From NCBI RefSeq assembly GCF_040801915.1, contig NZ_JBFMIA010000009.1, positions 55,474-119,473 of the forward strand: a stretch of 64,000 bases of DNA. Direction: 5' to 3'. The stretch comes from Jeotgalibacillus marinus (GTDB lineage Bacteria > Bacillota > Bacilli > Bacillales > Jeotgalibacillaceae). A program made the position numbers and the translations under genes. The notes beneath the pieces are model-generated. The model worked only from the letters and a program-made list of their open reading frames with translations, was not told the DNA's origin and did not search any database. This document shows positions 25,138 through 34,510 of the stretch, in pieces (position 1 is the first letter of the stretch; each line of letters begins with the position of its first letter).

Positions 25138-26162
25138 ACTGTCATTTCCTCCTTATGTATCTCTTTATTTTGACTCGCTGCCTGCCCTTCCTCAGAATAA
25201 AGATGACAAGCAACGTAATGCCCTTCTTCATGTTCCATCAATTGCGGAACAGCCTTTTCACAAATGTCCATTTTTAATGGACATCTTGTATGGAATATAC
25301 AACCAGAAGGAGGATTCGACGGGCTCGGAATATCTCCCTGAAGAACAATGGACTCCTTTTCATACAATGGATCAGGAATGGGTACAGCAGATAACAAGGC
25401 CTGTGTATATGGATGCAGCGGCTTATCATACAACTTTTCACTCGTTGTTAGCTCTGCCATTTTCCCTAAATACATCACGCCAACACGATCGCTTATGTGA
25501 CGAACGACACCGAGATCATGCGCGATCACGATATACGTCAGCTGAAATTCTTTTTGTAAATCCTGCATCAAATTTAATACTTGTGATTGGATGGATACAT
25601 CAAGCGCTGACACTGGCTCGTCGGCAATAATTAACTTTGGTCGCGTCATCAAGGCTCGAGCAATTCCGATACGTTGTCTCTGCCCACCACTAAATTGGTG
25701 TGGATAACGTTTTGCATGGTAACTGCTCAATCCGACAATTTCCAGCAACTCTTTTACACGCTTTTTGCGTTCTGCAGCCGTACCAATCCCATGAACCTTC
25801 AACGGCTCCTCTAAAATTTTCTCAACTGTGTGCCTAGGGTTTAAAGAAGCAAATGGATCTTGAAAGACCATCTGCATGTCACGTCTCATTTTTCTTAACT
25901 CATTTTTCGAAAGACTTGTCACATCTTTCCCCTCAAAAAACACCTTTCCCTCAGTAGGTTCAATGAGTCGAAGAAGCATTCGTCCAGTTGTAGATTTTCC
26001 ACAACCTGATTCTCCAACAATCCCAAGTGTTTCACCTTTTTGTACAGTGAAAGAAACTCCCTCTACAGCTTTTACCTGACCTACTTCTTTCCCCAGTAAT
26101 CCGCCGCGAATGGGAAAATGCTTTTTTAACCCTTTAACTCGTAACAGTGGCTCTCTCGTCAT
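25134..26162 (-). CDS. appF: Oligopeptide ABC transporter ATP-binding protein
   Basis: A 342-residue OppF/AppF-type ATPase. Walker A is GESGCGKSTTGR, signature FSGGQRQRIGIARAL, Walker B LIIADEPVSALDVS. The C-terminal oligopeptide-transporter extension has the four-cysteine cluster (CIFHTRCPLKMDICEKAVPQ and a later Cys in ACHL), which suggests an iron-sulfur site as in other Opp-type ATPases. It overlaps appD by 29 nt. Confidence 0.9.
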   Translation of the reverse strand: MTREPLLRVKGLKKHFPIRGGLLGKEVGQVKAVEGVSFTVQKGETLGIVGESGCGKSTTGRMLLRLIEPTEGKVFFEGKDVTSLSKNELRKMRRDMQMVFQDPFASLNPRHTVEKILEEPLKVHGIGTAAERKKRVKELLEIVGLSSYHAKRYPHQFSGGQRQRIGIARALMTRPKLIIADEPVSALDVSIQSQVLNLMQDLQKEFQLTYIVIAHDLGVVRHISDRVGVMYLGKMAELTTSEKLYDKPLHPYTQALLSAVPIPDPLYEKESIVLQGDIPSPSNPPSGCIFHTRCPLKMDICEKAVPQLMEHEEGHYVACHLYSEEGQAASQNKEIHKEEMTV

Positions 26163-27153
26163 TCACCGTGTCCTCCTTGCTATCAAATAAGAAGCATCGC
26201 GTTGAACGCTCCTCCGCTGTGTTATACAACGGTGGATCCTCCTGCAAGCATCGATCAAATGCAAATTCACAACGGGCTGCAAATCGACAGCCCTGTTTGA
26301 TCGATCCTGGTCGTGGAACGTTTCCTGGAATGGAATACAAACGTTGCTTTTTGTGGCGCATATCTGGTATGGACTGTATGAGTCCACGTGTGTATGGATG
26401 CTGTGGATCTTTAAAGATATCAACCGCTAAACCATTTTCCACCACTTTTCCTGCGTACATTACTACTACTCGTTCACAAGTCTCGGCAACAACGCCAAGA
26501 TCATGGGTGATCATCATAATGGCTGTATTTAATTCAACGTTTAATTGTTTCATCAATTTTAAAATTTGAGCTTGAATGGTGACATCTAATGCCGTTGTTG
26601 GTTCGTCAGCAATTAGAAGTTTCGGATCGCACACCATTGCCATGGCGATCATGACACGCTGTCTCATACCACCAGAAAGTTGATGTGGATACTCTTTCAT
26701 CATTTCTTCTGCTCGAGGCAAGCCAACAAGTTTTAGCATGTCAATTGCACGTTTTTCGGCTTGTTTTTTGTTTCCTTTTTTATGTATAAGCGTCGCATCC
26801 ATTAACTGGTTACCTATGGTGAATAATGGATTTAGTGATGTCATCGGCTCTTGGAAAATCATGGCCACATCGTTTCCACGAATTTGTCTCATTCTTTTTT
26901 CAGAAGCTGTCGTAAGTTCTTCACCGTTAAGCTTAATTTCTCCACCTATAATTTTTCCAGGCGGACTCGGGATCAATCCCATCACTGATAATGAGGTTAC
27001 ACTCTTACCACAACCGGATTCTCCAACGACGCCAAGAACTTCTCCTTTCCTTACATAAAAGTCTATTTCATCAACAGCAGGAACTTCACCGTCGTCAGTA
27101 AAAAATGAAACTCTAAGTCCCTTAACCTCTAAAACTGGTTCTTCACTGCTCAT
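26134..27153 (-). CDS. appD: Oligopeptide ABC transporter ATP-binding protein
   Basis: A 339-residue OppD/AppD-type ATPase and first gene of the operon. Walker A is GESGCGKSVTSL, signature LSGGMRQRVMIAMAM, Walker B LLIADEPTTALDVT. The C-terminal cysteine cluster (CRFAARCEFAFDRC ... RCFLF) is present. GGTGGGGG precedes the ATG. The upstream region is AT-rich and probably holds the operon promoter. Confidence 0.9.
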   Translation of the reverse strand: MSSEEPVLEVKGLRVSFFTDDGEVPAVDEIDFYVRKGEVLGVVGESGCGKSVTSLSVMGLIPSPPGKIIGGEIKLNGEELTTASEKRMRQIRGNDVAMIFQEPMTSLNPLFTIGNQLMDATLIHKKGNKKQAEKRAIDMLKLVGLPRAEEMMKEYPHQLSGGMRQRVMIAMAMVCDPKLLIADEPTTALDVTIQAQILKLMKQLNVELNTAIMMITHDLGVVAETCERVVVMYAGKVVENGLAVDIFKDPQHPYTRGLIQSIPDMRHKKQRLYSIPGNVPRPGSIKQGCRFAARCEFAFDRCLQEDPPLYNTAEERSTRCFLFDSKEDTVNDERATVTS

Positions 27154-27431
27154 ATGCCCCCACCTTTTAATTTAACGAATATTTTTTATTTTTCTAATAT
27201 AAATTATTTTCTGTTTTTATTAAATCTTATTATACGAGGTTACAAGATTATTTCAATACTTTCTGTTCATTTTTGTCGAAATTATTAAATAATTCTGTTT
27301 ACTGATGATGTTATTTCTTAAAATCAGATAATTTTTTTCCCTATATCAATGAATTGACTTGATTAGAAACCCTATTAAATTAGTAATCTCTCTCTCATCA
27401 ATAATTATTTCATTATAATAAAAGCGAAAAA

Positions 27432-27454
27432 CAGCCAATTGGCTGCTTTTTTAA
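27432..27454. terminator. Terminator after cadA
   Basis: CAGCC-AATT-GGCTG hairpin with an A tract before and TTTTTT after, so it can act on the minus-strand cadA transcript and on plus-strand transcription. Confidence 0.7.
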
Positions 27455-27514
27455 TAATGAATTCACTTTTCGCCTTTACTGTCCCTCGTTTTCTTCAATA
27501 ACAACGAAATAAGT

Positions 27515-29602
27515 TTACTTCCTATTGATCAGACGCAATGAGTTGAATACAACGATCAATGTTGCACCCATATCGGCAAATATGGCTAACCATAACGTCA
27601 ACCAACCTGGAATAATTAACAGCAAGGCTAACACTTTTAACCCTAAAGCAAAAGCTACATTTTGTTTAATGATTTTCAATGTTTTACGACTAAGTCGAAT
27701 GGTTGCAGGTAGCTGATGGAGATCATCTGACATGAGTGCAATATCCGCTGTTTCTAGCGCAGTATCTGTTCCAGCACCACCCATAGCGATTCCTACGTCC
27801 GCAGTTGCTAAAGCAGGTGCATCGTTTACTCCATCCCCAATCATCGCGACTTTCCCATGTGATTGTTGCAGATTACGAATTTTATCAAGCTTCTCCTCTG
27901 GTAAAAGATTGGCTTCAACCGTCTTAATACCAAGTTTTTTACCAATTGCTGAAGCGGACAGCGTGTGATCACCAGTCAACATTACCGTGTTGGTAACCCC
28001 TTCTTTATGAAGCGCTTGAACAATTGATTCACTTTCAGATCGTACGGAATCCGCTGCAGCTAGACACCCAAGTATGGTATCTCCTTGCCCAAAGAGCATC
28101 ACCGTTTGACCATCTTCTCTTAGCGTTTGAATTGCTTCATTTACTTCCAATGGTAGTTCTTTGAAGTCATTTGACCGTCCAACCCAATATTCTTTCCCAT
28201 CAATGGTCGCTTGAACGCCTTTACCAGTGATCGATTGAAAGTCTTCTGCTTGTAACACGGGTAACCCTTTTGCTCTATCTATGACAGCAAGAGCCAATGG
28301 ATGCTGTGAAAACCGTTCGATTGCAGCAGCATAGGATACTATTTCTTCTTCGTTCATGGTTGAGAAAGCTTCAACATGAGTGATTTTTGGACGACCTTCT
28401 GTTAACGTCCCTGTTTTATCAAAAGCTACAGTCGTAATTCGACCGGCCTGTTCTAGGTGAACACCACCTTTTATTAAGACACCCTGCTTAGCTGCGTGAC
28501 CAATCGCCGTTACAATGGCAACTGGGGTTGAAATAACTAAAGCGCATGGACAACCCACAACAAGAATGGCTAAACCTCTATAAATCCACTCTGACCAATC
28601 ACCCGCAAATAGCAACGGTGGCATCGTGGCTACTAAGAGAGCAATCATCATAATCGCAGGTGTATAATATTTTGCAAATCGATCAACAAAAGCTTGAGAT
28701 GGAGCTTTTTCAGCCTGGGCCTCTTCTACTAAGTGAATAATTTTTGCAAGTGTTGTGTCGTTCACCCATTTCGTAACTCTAACCTCAAGGGCACCTTCTT
28801 CATTTAACGTGCCGGCAAACACTTCATCACTAGTTGATTTGTGTACCGAAACAGATTCCCCCGTAATCGCTGCTTGATTTACATAGGAAGAACCTTTCAC
28901 AACTTCACCATCTAAAGGGATCTTTTGTCCTGGTTTAATCAACATCATATCACCAATTAATGCCTTTTCAACTGGAACAAGTTGTTCATGACCGCCTTTA
29001 AGAATGGTCACTTGCTGAGGTGCGATTTCCATAAGGGACCGTATTGAATTTCTCGCTCGGTCCATTGAATATCGTTCTAATACTTCACTTATTGCAAATA
29101 GGAATACAACAACAGCCCCTTCCCCCCATTCACCAATAATAGCGGCACCAATCACGGCAATAGTCATTAACGTTTTCATATCAAATTCAAATCGAGTTAA
29201 ATTAAGCAAACCCGTTTTTAATAAGCGATGACCGCCAATGATGATTGATAAGCTAAACAGCAGAATGGCTGTGATGTTGTCTTCTCCTTGTTGTAATAAT
29301 ACAACCCACCCTCCGATTAAAAAGGGAAGAGAAGCCAGCATTGTTTGGATCTCTTTATTTTTCCAAAAGGATAGTGGTTCTGGCGGTTTTTCATTTTCAT
29401 GTCTTACTTTAATTCCATCAAATGCACCCGCTTGCTCGAGTTCTGGGATTGATGTTTCTCCTACAACCATTAACTTGGATGCACCAAAATTCACTTGAAC
29501 TTCTTGTACTTTTGGCAACTCTCGTACATTTTTCTCGAATTTTGCAGCACAACTGGCACAAGTTAGTCCTTCTAACCGATAATGCTCGCGCATCGATTTC
29601 AC
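27515..29602 (-). CDS. cadA: Heavy-metal-exporting P1B-type ATPase
   Basis: A 695-residue CadA-like pump. It has an N-terminal HMA domain with the metal site GLTCASCAAKFEKN, about eight membrane helices, the CPC motif in VVGCPCALVIST, the phosphorylation site DKTGTLTEG, HP motif SQHPLA and hinge MIGDGVNDAPALA. The CPC motif with an adjacent CadC-type repressor fits export of Cd(II), Zn(II) or Pb(II). Its ATG overlaps the cadC stop (ATGA), so the two genes are translationally coupled. Confidence 0.93.
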   Translation of the reverse strand: MKSMREHYRLEGLTCASCAAKFEKNVRELPKVQEVQVNFGASKLMVVGETSIPELEQAGAFDGIKVRHENEKPPEPLSFWKNKEIQTMLASLPFLIGGWVVLLQQGEDNITAILLFSLSIIIGGHRLLKTGLLNLTRFEFDMKTLMTIAVIGAAIIGEWGEGAVVVFLFAISEVLERYSMDRARNSIRSLMEIAPQQVTILKGGHEQLVPVEKALIGDMMLIKPGQKIPLDGEVVKGSSYVNQAAITGESVSVHKSTSDEVFAGTLNEEGALEVRVTKWVNDTTLAKIIHLVEEAQAEKAPSQAFVDRFAKYYTPAIMMIALLVATMPPLLFAGDWSEWIYRGLAILVVGCPCALVISTPVAIVTAIGHAAKQGVLIKGGVHLEQAGRITTVAFDKTGTLTEGRPKITHVEAFSTMNEEEIVSYAAAIERFSQHPLALAVIDRAKGLPVLQAEDFQSITGKGVQATIDGKEYWVGRSNDFKELPLEVNEAIQTLREDGQTVMLFGQGDTILGCLAAADSVRSESESIVQALHKEGVTNTVMLTGDHTLSASAIGKKLGIKTVEANLLPEEKLDKIRNLQQSHGKVAMIGDGVNDAPALATADVGIAMGGAGTDTALETADIALMSDDLHQLPATIRLSRKTLKIIKQNVAFALGLKVLALLLIIPGWLTLWLAIFADMGATLIVVFNSLRLINRK

Positions 29603-29967
29603 TCCTCTTTCGCATGAATAAGTGCAATGGATACAAGTTGATGTACATGTTCATCTGCTAGCGAATAAAAGACCTTTTTTCCTTCTTTTCGGTATTTTGC
29701 CAATCCCATCGTACGCAATAATCGTAAATGGTGTGAAGCAGTCGCCGTTGTTGCACCAATAATGTTTGCGACATCACAAACACACAGCTCTTTCTCAATG
29801 GTTAAAGCAAAAGCAATTTTGAGTCGAGTTGCGTCAGCTAGCGCTTTGAATAGCAATTCAACCCCCGCCACCTCTCCTACACGTAGCCTCACAGCATTTA
29901 CTTTATCTTCATCAAATACACATTGTTCGCACGAATCTTCTACGCCTTTCTTTAACTGTTTTGTCAA
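29599..29967 (-). CDS. cadC: CadC/SmtB-type ArsR-family metal-sensing repressor
   Basis: A 122-residue winged-helix repressor, the same length as classical CadC. The N-terminal cysteines (CEQC) and the helix motif ELCVCDVANIIG are the CadC metal ligands; ATTATASHHLRLLRTMGLA is the recognition helix region. Metal binding would release the operator. The TTG at 29967 is preferred because GAGGTGA lies 5 nt upstream; an earlier TTG at 29985 lies within the operator. cadA follows with overlapping stop and start. Confidence 0.92.
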   Translation of the reverse strand: MTKQLKKGVEDSCEQCVFDEDKVNAVRLRVGEVAGVELLFKALADATRLKIAFALTIEKELCVCDVANIIGATTATASHHLRLLRTMGLAKYRKEGKKVFYSLADEHVHQLVSIALIHAKEE

Positions 29968-29981
29968 AATGGTCACCTCAT

Positions 29982-29997
29982 TCAAACGATCATTTGA
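29982..29997 (-). promoter_or_regulatory. CadC operator overlapping the -10 box
   Basis: TCAAATGATCGTTTGA on the minus strand is a near-perfect 16-bp palindrome (one mismatch per half). It begins at the end of the TATAAT at 30002-29997 of the cadC promoter and lies just before the start codon, as expected for an autoregulated ArsR-family repressor. Confidence 0.72.
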
Positions 29998-30300
29998 TTA
30001 TAGTGTATGCTCGGAGGGTAAAACGGTTAACAGTTAATGTCAATATTTGTGTTTATTAGGCGGTAGGATGAGGCTCAGTTGTCTGACAGTCGTGTTCACT
30101 CAGCAAACTAACCAATCAAGTGCAAATTTTTTTTCGCGATTATTTCCCTTACAAACGTCTATTTTCTTGTCGAAAAAACAATCATTTCCCCGATACACAA
30201 TTAACATTTCTATTGTCAAATAACCCTTTGTGCTTTATACTAAACACTACATTTAGTATTAAATATAAATATAAACACTACATATAGTGCATTCCACTTG

Positions 30301-30452
30301 AATAGGTGCCGAATATCGGCTTAAAGGGAATCTGGTCAAAACCAGAACTGTCCCCGCAACTGTAAGTGCTTAGATCACGTCAATCCACTGTGAAACCATC
30401 ATGGGAAGGGACGTTGATTGGCTGAAGCATGAGTCAGGAAACCTGCCCATTC
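30301..30452 (+). ncRNA. Cobalamin (B12) riboswitch
   Basis: The conserved cobalamin-riboswitch blocks occur in order: AATAGGTGCC, AAAGGGAATCTGG, CTGTCCCCGCAACTG, GGGAAGG and GAGTCAGGAAACCTGCC. It precedes nrdAB by about 150 nt, so B12 should turn off this cobalamin-independent ribonucleotide reductase. That logic is known where a B12-dependent enzyme is also present. Confidence 0.95.
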
Positions 30453-30479
30453 AGTAACGTACTATCTTCTTCGGGAGTT

Positions 30480-30567
30480 GAGAAGGTAGGATGAGGAAGC
30501 AACTGGATTCTTCATGACTCCTGTTCTTTTAACCATCCTACTTCCATTCTCTCTTATGGATTTTTTT
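30480..30567 (+). promoter_or_regulatory. Expression platform of the cobalamin riboswitch
   Basis: GAGAAGGTAGGATG (30480-30493) can pair with CATCCTAC (30534-30541) and CTC (30549-30551). That pairing overlaps the 5' arm of a short terminator (TCCAT / ATGGA, 30543-30560) followed by T7. The alternatives suggest transcriptional control, with the terminator formed when B12 is bound. Confidence 0.5.
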
Positions 30568-30596
30568 GGTAAAAATGAATGAACGGAGGATATATT

Positions 30597-32864
30597 ATGA
30601 CAACTACACTTTCCCCACACTATCACGGGCTTCAAACGTGGTCGACAGATCAATTAGTTGAGTACTTTCAAGAAAAGTTAGGGCGTTATCCTACTTTAAA
30701 CGCGCAACTCGTTTGCGAAAAAATTAGACAACAACTCACCCATAGACAAGATTATTCTCTCCATCAAGCAACACAGCTAATGATCTTATCAGCACTTGAG
30801 CGCATTTCAATTGAAGAGCCTGATTGGACGTTTGTTGCAGCTGATCTTTATCGTGACGTACTTTATAACCAGGCAGCTCAATCAAGAGGACATGAACCGA
30901 CTCTTGCCTACGGATCATTTTACGAACTCATTCAAACTTTAACAGATCAAGACTTATATTCTGCTAAACTGCTTCAATCCTATTCAAAAGAAGAAATTGA
31001 AGAGATTGGCACAGCCATTGACCCTGCAAAAGATCAACTATTTACTTACATTGGACTTATCACGTTAGCTGATCGCTACTTGACAAAATCACGTCAGAAG
31101 GAAGTGTTTGAACTTCCACAAGAACGTTTTATGATCATTGCGATGACATTAATGCTGAGTGAGCCTAAGGATAAACGATTATCTCTCGTAAAAGAATCCT
31201 ACTGGGCACTTTCAAATCTCTACATGACCGTTGCAACACCAACTTTATCAAACGCAGGTAAAAGCTATGGACAACTATCTAGTTGCTTCATTGATACGGT
31301 GGAAGACGATTTACGTAGCATATTTGATTCCAATACAGATGTTGCAACATTAAGTAAAAACGGTGGCGGTATCGGAGTTTATTTAGGGAAGATACGATCT
31401 CGAGGAAGTGACATTAAAGGGTTTAAAGGAACTTCATCTGGGGTAATTCCTTGGATGAAACAACTAAATAATACAGCAGTCAGCGTAGATCAGCTTGGTC
31501 AGCGAAAAGGCGCTGTTGCCGTGTATTTGGATGTTTGGCATAAAGATATATTGTCCTTTTTGGACGTCCGGTTAAATAACGGAGATGAACGATTGCGTAC
31601 GCATGATTTATTTACAGGTGTGACTATTCCCGATTTGTTTATGGAAGCTGTTGAAGCCCGTGCGGAATGGCATCTTTTTGATCCTCATGAAGTGAGACAG
31701 GTCATGGGATATTCACTTGAAGATTTTTTTGATGAAGTAGCAGGCAGCGGAAGTTTTCGCCAAAAATATCTAGAGTGTGTACAGCACCCAACTCTTTCTC
31801 GTCGCACTATCCCGGCTATCGATATTATGAAATCCATTATGATTTCCCAGCTTGAAACGGGAACACCTTATATGTTTTATCGAGATACGGTCAATCGCAT
31901 GAATCCAAATCCACATAAAGGCATGATTTACTGCAGCAACCTTTGTACAGAAATTATGCAGAATATGAGTGCAACAACGATGTCAGAGGAGTTTGTCAAA
32001 GACGGATCAATTATTACGGTAAAAACACCCGGTGACTTTGTCGTATGTAACTTGTCATCCATTTCCTTAGCACGAGCCGTGTTGTCGGATGTACTTCCTC
32101 GACTCATCCCAATACAAGTAAGAATGCTTGATAATGTAATCGATCAAAACACATTACCTGTCCCTCAAGCACGGATCACAAATCAAAAATACCGTAGCAT
32201 CGGGCTTGGTACATTTGGTTGGCATCATCTTCTTGCTCGTAAAGGGATCCGCTGGGAATCCAATGAAGCCGTTGAGTATTGCGATACTTTATATGAAGAG
32301 ATTAATTATTTAACCGTTAAGGCAAGTTTGGCGTTGTCAAAAGAAAAAGGATCCTATCCTGTATTTAAAGGATCCGAATGGCACAATGGCAACTATTTCA
32401 AGAAACGCCACTACTCGTCTGAACGCTGGACACATTTAAAAGAAGAAATTGCTGAGCATGGCGTCAGAAACGCTTACATGATGGCCGTCGCCCCAAATTC
32501 ATCAACCTCTATTATTGCGGGATCTACTGCGAGCATTGACCCGATTTTCCGTAAACAGTATTCAGAGGAGAAAAAAGATTATCGCATTCCAGTCACTGCA
32601 CCGGATTTAGGACCTGAGACAATCTGGTATTACCAGTCTGTTTATACACTTGATCAGCACTGGAGCATTCGTCAAAATGCTAAACGCCAGCGACATATTG
32701 ATCAATCCATTTCATTTAATTTATATGTACGCAATGATATTAAAGCGAAAGAACTATTAAACTTGCATTTACACGCGTGGGAATCCGGATTAAAGACAAC
32801 CTACTATGTACGTTCTACGTCAGATATAGATTCAATCGAAGACTGTGAAAGCTGTTCAAGTTAA
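30597..32864 (+). CDS. nrdA: Class I ribonucleoside-diphosphate reductase, alpha subunit
   Basis: A 755-residue catalytic subunit. It has the substrate-site Cys in SYGQLSSCFIDT, the radical-site motif CSNLCTEIM (Asn, Cys, Glu), the partner Cys later in the barrel, and a redox CxxC at the very end (CESC). It makes deoxyribonucleotides with NrdB. The ATG at 30597 follows CGGAGG by 7 nt; an in-frame ATG at 30579 lacks a site. Size and sequence fit the NrdA type rather than the shorter NrdE. Transcription is under a cobalamin riboswitch. Confidence 0.93.
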   Translation: MTTTLSPHYHGLQTWSTDQLVEYFQEKLGRYPTLNAQLVCEKIRQQLTHRQDYSLHQATQLMILSALERISIEEPDWTFVAADLYRDVLYNQAAQSRGHEPTLAYGSFYELIQTLTDQDLYSAKLLQSYSKEEIEEIGTAIDPAKDQLFTYIGLITLADRYLTKSRQKEVFELPQERFMIIAMTLMLSEPKDKRLSLVKESYWALSNLYMTVATPTLSNAGKSYGQLSSCFIDTVEDDLRSIFDSNTDVATLSKNGGGIGVYLGKIRSRGSDIKGFKGTSSGVIPWMKQLNNTAVSVDQLGQRKGAVAVYLDVWHKDILSFLDVRLNNGDERLRTHDLFTGVTIPDLFMEAVEARAEWHLFDPHEVRQVMGYSLEDFFDEVAGSGSFRQKYLECVQHPTLSRRTIPAIDIMKSIMISQLETGTPYMFYRDTVNRMNPNPHKGMIYCSNLCTEIMQNMSATTMSEEFVKDGSIITVKTPGDFVVCNLSSISLARAVLSDVLPRLIPIQVRMLDNVIDQNTLPVPQARITNQKYRSIGLGTFGWHHLLARKGIRWESNEAVEYCDTLYEEINYLTVKASLALSKEKGSYPVFKGSEWHNGNYFKKRHYSSERWTHLKEEIAEHGVRNAYMMAVAPNSSTSIIAGSTASIDPIFRKQYSEEKKDYRIPVTAPDLGPETIWYYQSVYTLDQHWSIRQNAKRQRHIDQSISFNLYVRNDIKAKELLNLHLHAWESGLKTTYYVRSTSDIDSIEDCESCSS

Positions 32865-32877
32865 GGAGGAAAATAAC

Positions 32878-33927
32878 ATGACTGTGAATCAACTTCAGAA
32901 ACGAAAAATCATGGATTCCGAAGCACCGAACCGGTCGACAGGAATTGTAAATGGACAAAGTTCAAATATTTTAAACTGGGACGATGTCCGCTATTCTTGG
33001 GCTTATCCAAAATACAAAACGATGCTTTCTAACTTTTGGACACCATTTGAAATCAACATGGGAAATGACATCAAGCAATTCCCTCAACTTACAGAAGCAG
33101 AACAAGAAGCTTTCTTAAAGATTATTGGACTACTTGCCTTGCTTGATAGTATTCAATCAGACTATGCTGGCAAAGTTGCTGACTATCTAACAGACTCATC
33201 TCTCAATGCGTTAATGATTATGCTCGCTCAACAAGAAGTCATTCACAATCACTCTTACTCTTATGTTTTGTCTAGTATCGTGTCAAAAACACAACAAGAT
33301 GAAGTGTTTGAATACTGGCGCACTGAGCCTACTTTACGACAACGAAACGACTTTGTCACGAATGGTTACGAGGCTTTTGCGGAAGATCCGACTGTTGAGC
33401 ATCTTGCACAGTCCATCGTTTACGATGTTATTTTAGAAGGTCTTTTCTTTTACTCAGGATTCGCATTTTTCTACAATCTCGCTCGCAACCAAAAAATGGT
33501 CTCAACCTCAACCATGATCAATTACATCAACCGTGATGAACAAATTCATGTGGGGTTATTTGAAAAAATTTATAAAGAGCTGTTGAAAGAACACCCAAAC
33601 ATCCAAACAGAGGCGCACGATCAATTTGTGCAGGATACGTTCCGTAAAGCAGCAGAGCTTGAAATTGCATGGGGACATGAAGTGATTGGCAATCGTTTCG
33701 ACGGCATCACAATGGATGACCTTGAGCAGTACATTCAATTCATGGCGAATAAACGATGTCATCAGCTCGGTCACGGAAGAAACGTCTTCCCCGATGCTCC
33801 GACGAAAAATCCTTTACGTTGGATTATTGCCTATCAAGAAGTTGACCAAGGAAAGACCGACTTCTTTGAACAAAAATCACGGCAGTATACGAAAACATCA
33901 GATGCGAATGGGTTTGATGATTTGTAA
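32878..33927 (+). CDS. nrdB: Class I ribonucleoside-diphosphate reductase, beta subunit
   Basis: A 349-residue ferritin-fold radical subunit. Metal ligands appear in LALLDSIQ, QQEVIHNHSY, VILEGLFFY and RDEQIHVG. The radical Tyr is conserved four residues after the first ligand His (HNHSY). AAGGAGG precedes the ATG at 32878, 13 nt after nrdA. The last 49 codons have a diverged second copy at 50381-50528, marking the left side of the island duplication. Confidence 0.93.
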   Translation: MTVNQLQKRKIMDSEAPNRSTGIVNGQSSNILNWDDVRYSWAYPKYKTMLSNFWTPFEINMGNDIKQFPQLTEAEQEAFLKIIGLLALLDSIQSDYAGKVADYLTDSSLNALMIMLAQQEVIHNHSYSYVLSSIVSKTQQDEVFEYWRTEPTLRQRNDFVTNGYEAFAEDPTVEHLAQSIVYDVILEGLFFYSGFAFFYNLARNQKMVSTSTMINYINRDEQIHVGLFEKIYKELLKEHPNIQTEAHDQFVQDTFRKAAELEIAWGHEVIGNRFDGITMDDLEQYIQFMANKRCHQLGHGRNVFPDAPTKNPLRWIIAYQEVDQGKTDFFEQKSRQYTKTSDANGFDDL

Positions 33928-34019
33928 ATTGGTGGGTTCGTATGACTAGTGTCGAGAAGGGTTTGTGGTCGATCGTGGGTAGGTTTGCTCACTAAATGAC
34001 AATAGAACTTATTCTATTT

Positions 34020-34055
34020 AAAAAGCGATCAGCCAACACGGCTCGATCGCTTTTT
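34020..34055. terminator. Terminator between nrdB and the phzF fragment (unit 1 of 3)
   Basis: AAAAAGCGATC / GATCGCTTTTT with inner AGCC / GGCT pairing. Nearly identical hairpins lie at 50588-50624 and 51541-51576. Confidence 0.85.
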
Positions 34056-34107
34056 AAACTATTTATTGTTCTGCTCACGATGTTTTTTTAGCACCAATTC
34101 ACTCCTA

Positions 34108-34426
34108 CTAGCGAGTTCCAAATAAAAATTGACCTTCCATAATAGTTACAGCCTTCCCATGTATCAGGCTCCTTTCCTCTTTTAACTCTACAACTAACCT
34201 CCCACTCCTTTTTGAAGCTTGAAGGGCTAAAAATTTATCTTTATTTGTTTTTTTATGCCAATAAGGTGCTAATACGCAATGGGCAGATCCAGTTACAGGA
34301 TCTTCATTTTTTTTGCTGTTTGTATAAAAACAACGCGACACAAAATCAATATCTTTTTGATTGCTTTGACATGTTACAATCACTCTTCGTCCATCAATCT
34401 CTCTTAGAAGTAACAGTTAGGACTTA
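34108..34426 (-). pseudogene. C-terminal fragment of phzF
   Basis: Encodes the last 91 residues of a PhzF-family protein (TGSAHCVLAPYWHKK ... GKAVTIMEGQFLFG), about 90% identical by eye to the C-terminus of the intact copy at 50669-51478. Similarity stops at about 34426, where island sequence begins. No start signal; a remnant created by the duplication. Confidence 0.85.
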
Positions 34427-34510
34427 AAGGGGTTGGCTCGATTACAATAGGATAGACTCCCTAATTGCCAGCAAGCTCAAGAGGGCTATTTTAGAGGAAT
34501 GTTGCTTTAC

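Larger units (their letters stand above)
33779..34426 (+). repeat. Left copy of the island-flanking direct repeat (nrdB 3' - phzF 3')
   Basis: This block matches 50381-50997: the last 49 codons of nrdB (about 93% identical by eye), the GCGATC terminator and the C-terminal third of phzF. The copies diverge mainly just after the nrdB stop. They are in the same orientation, 16.6 kb apart, and bracket the accessory genes. Confidence 0.85.

Noticed and set aside
24860..25630. 256-codon plus-strand open frame across appA and appF.
   Set aside because: Antisense to two well-supported overlapping genes; low-complexity Ser/Pro composition is the shadow of acidic codons.
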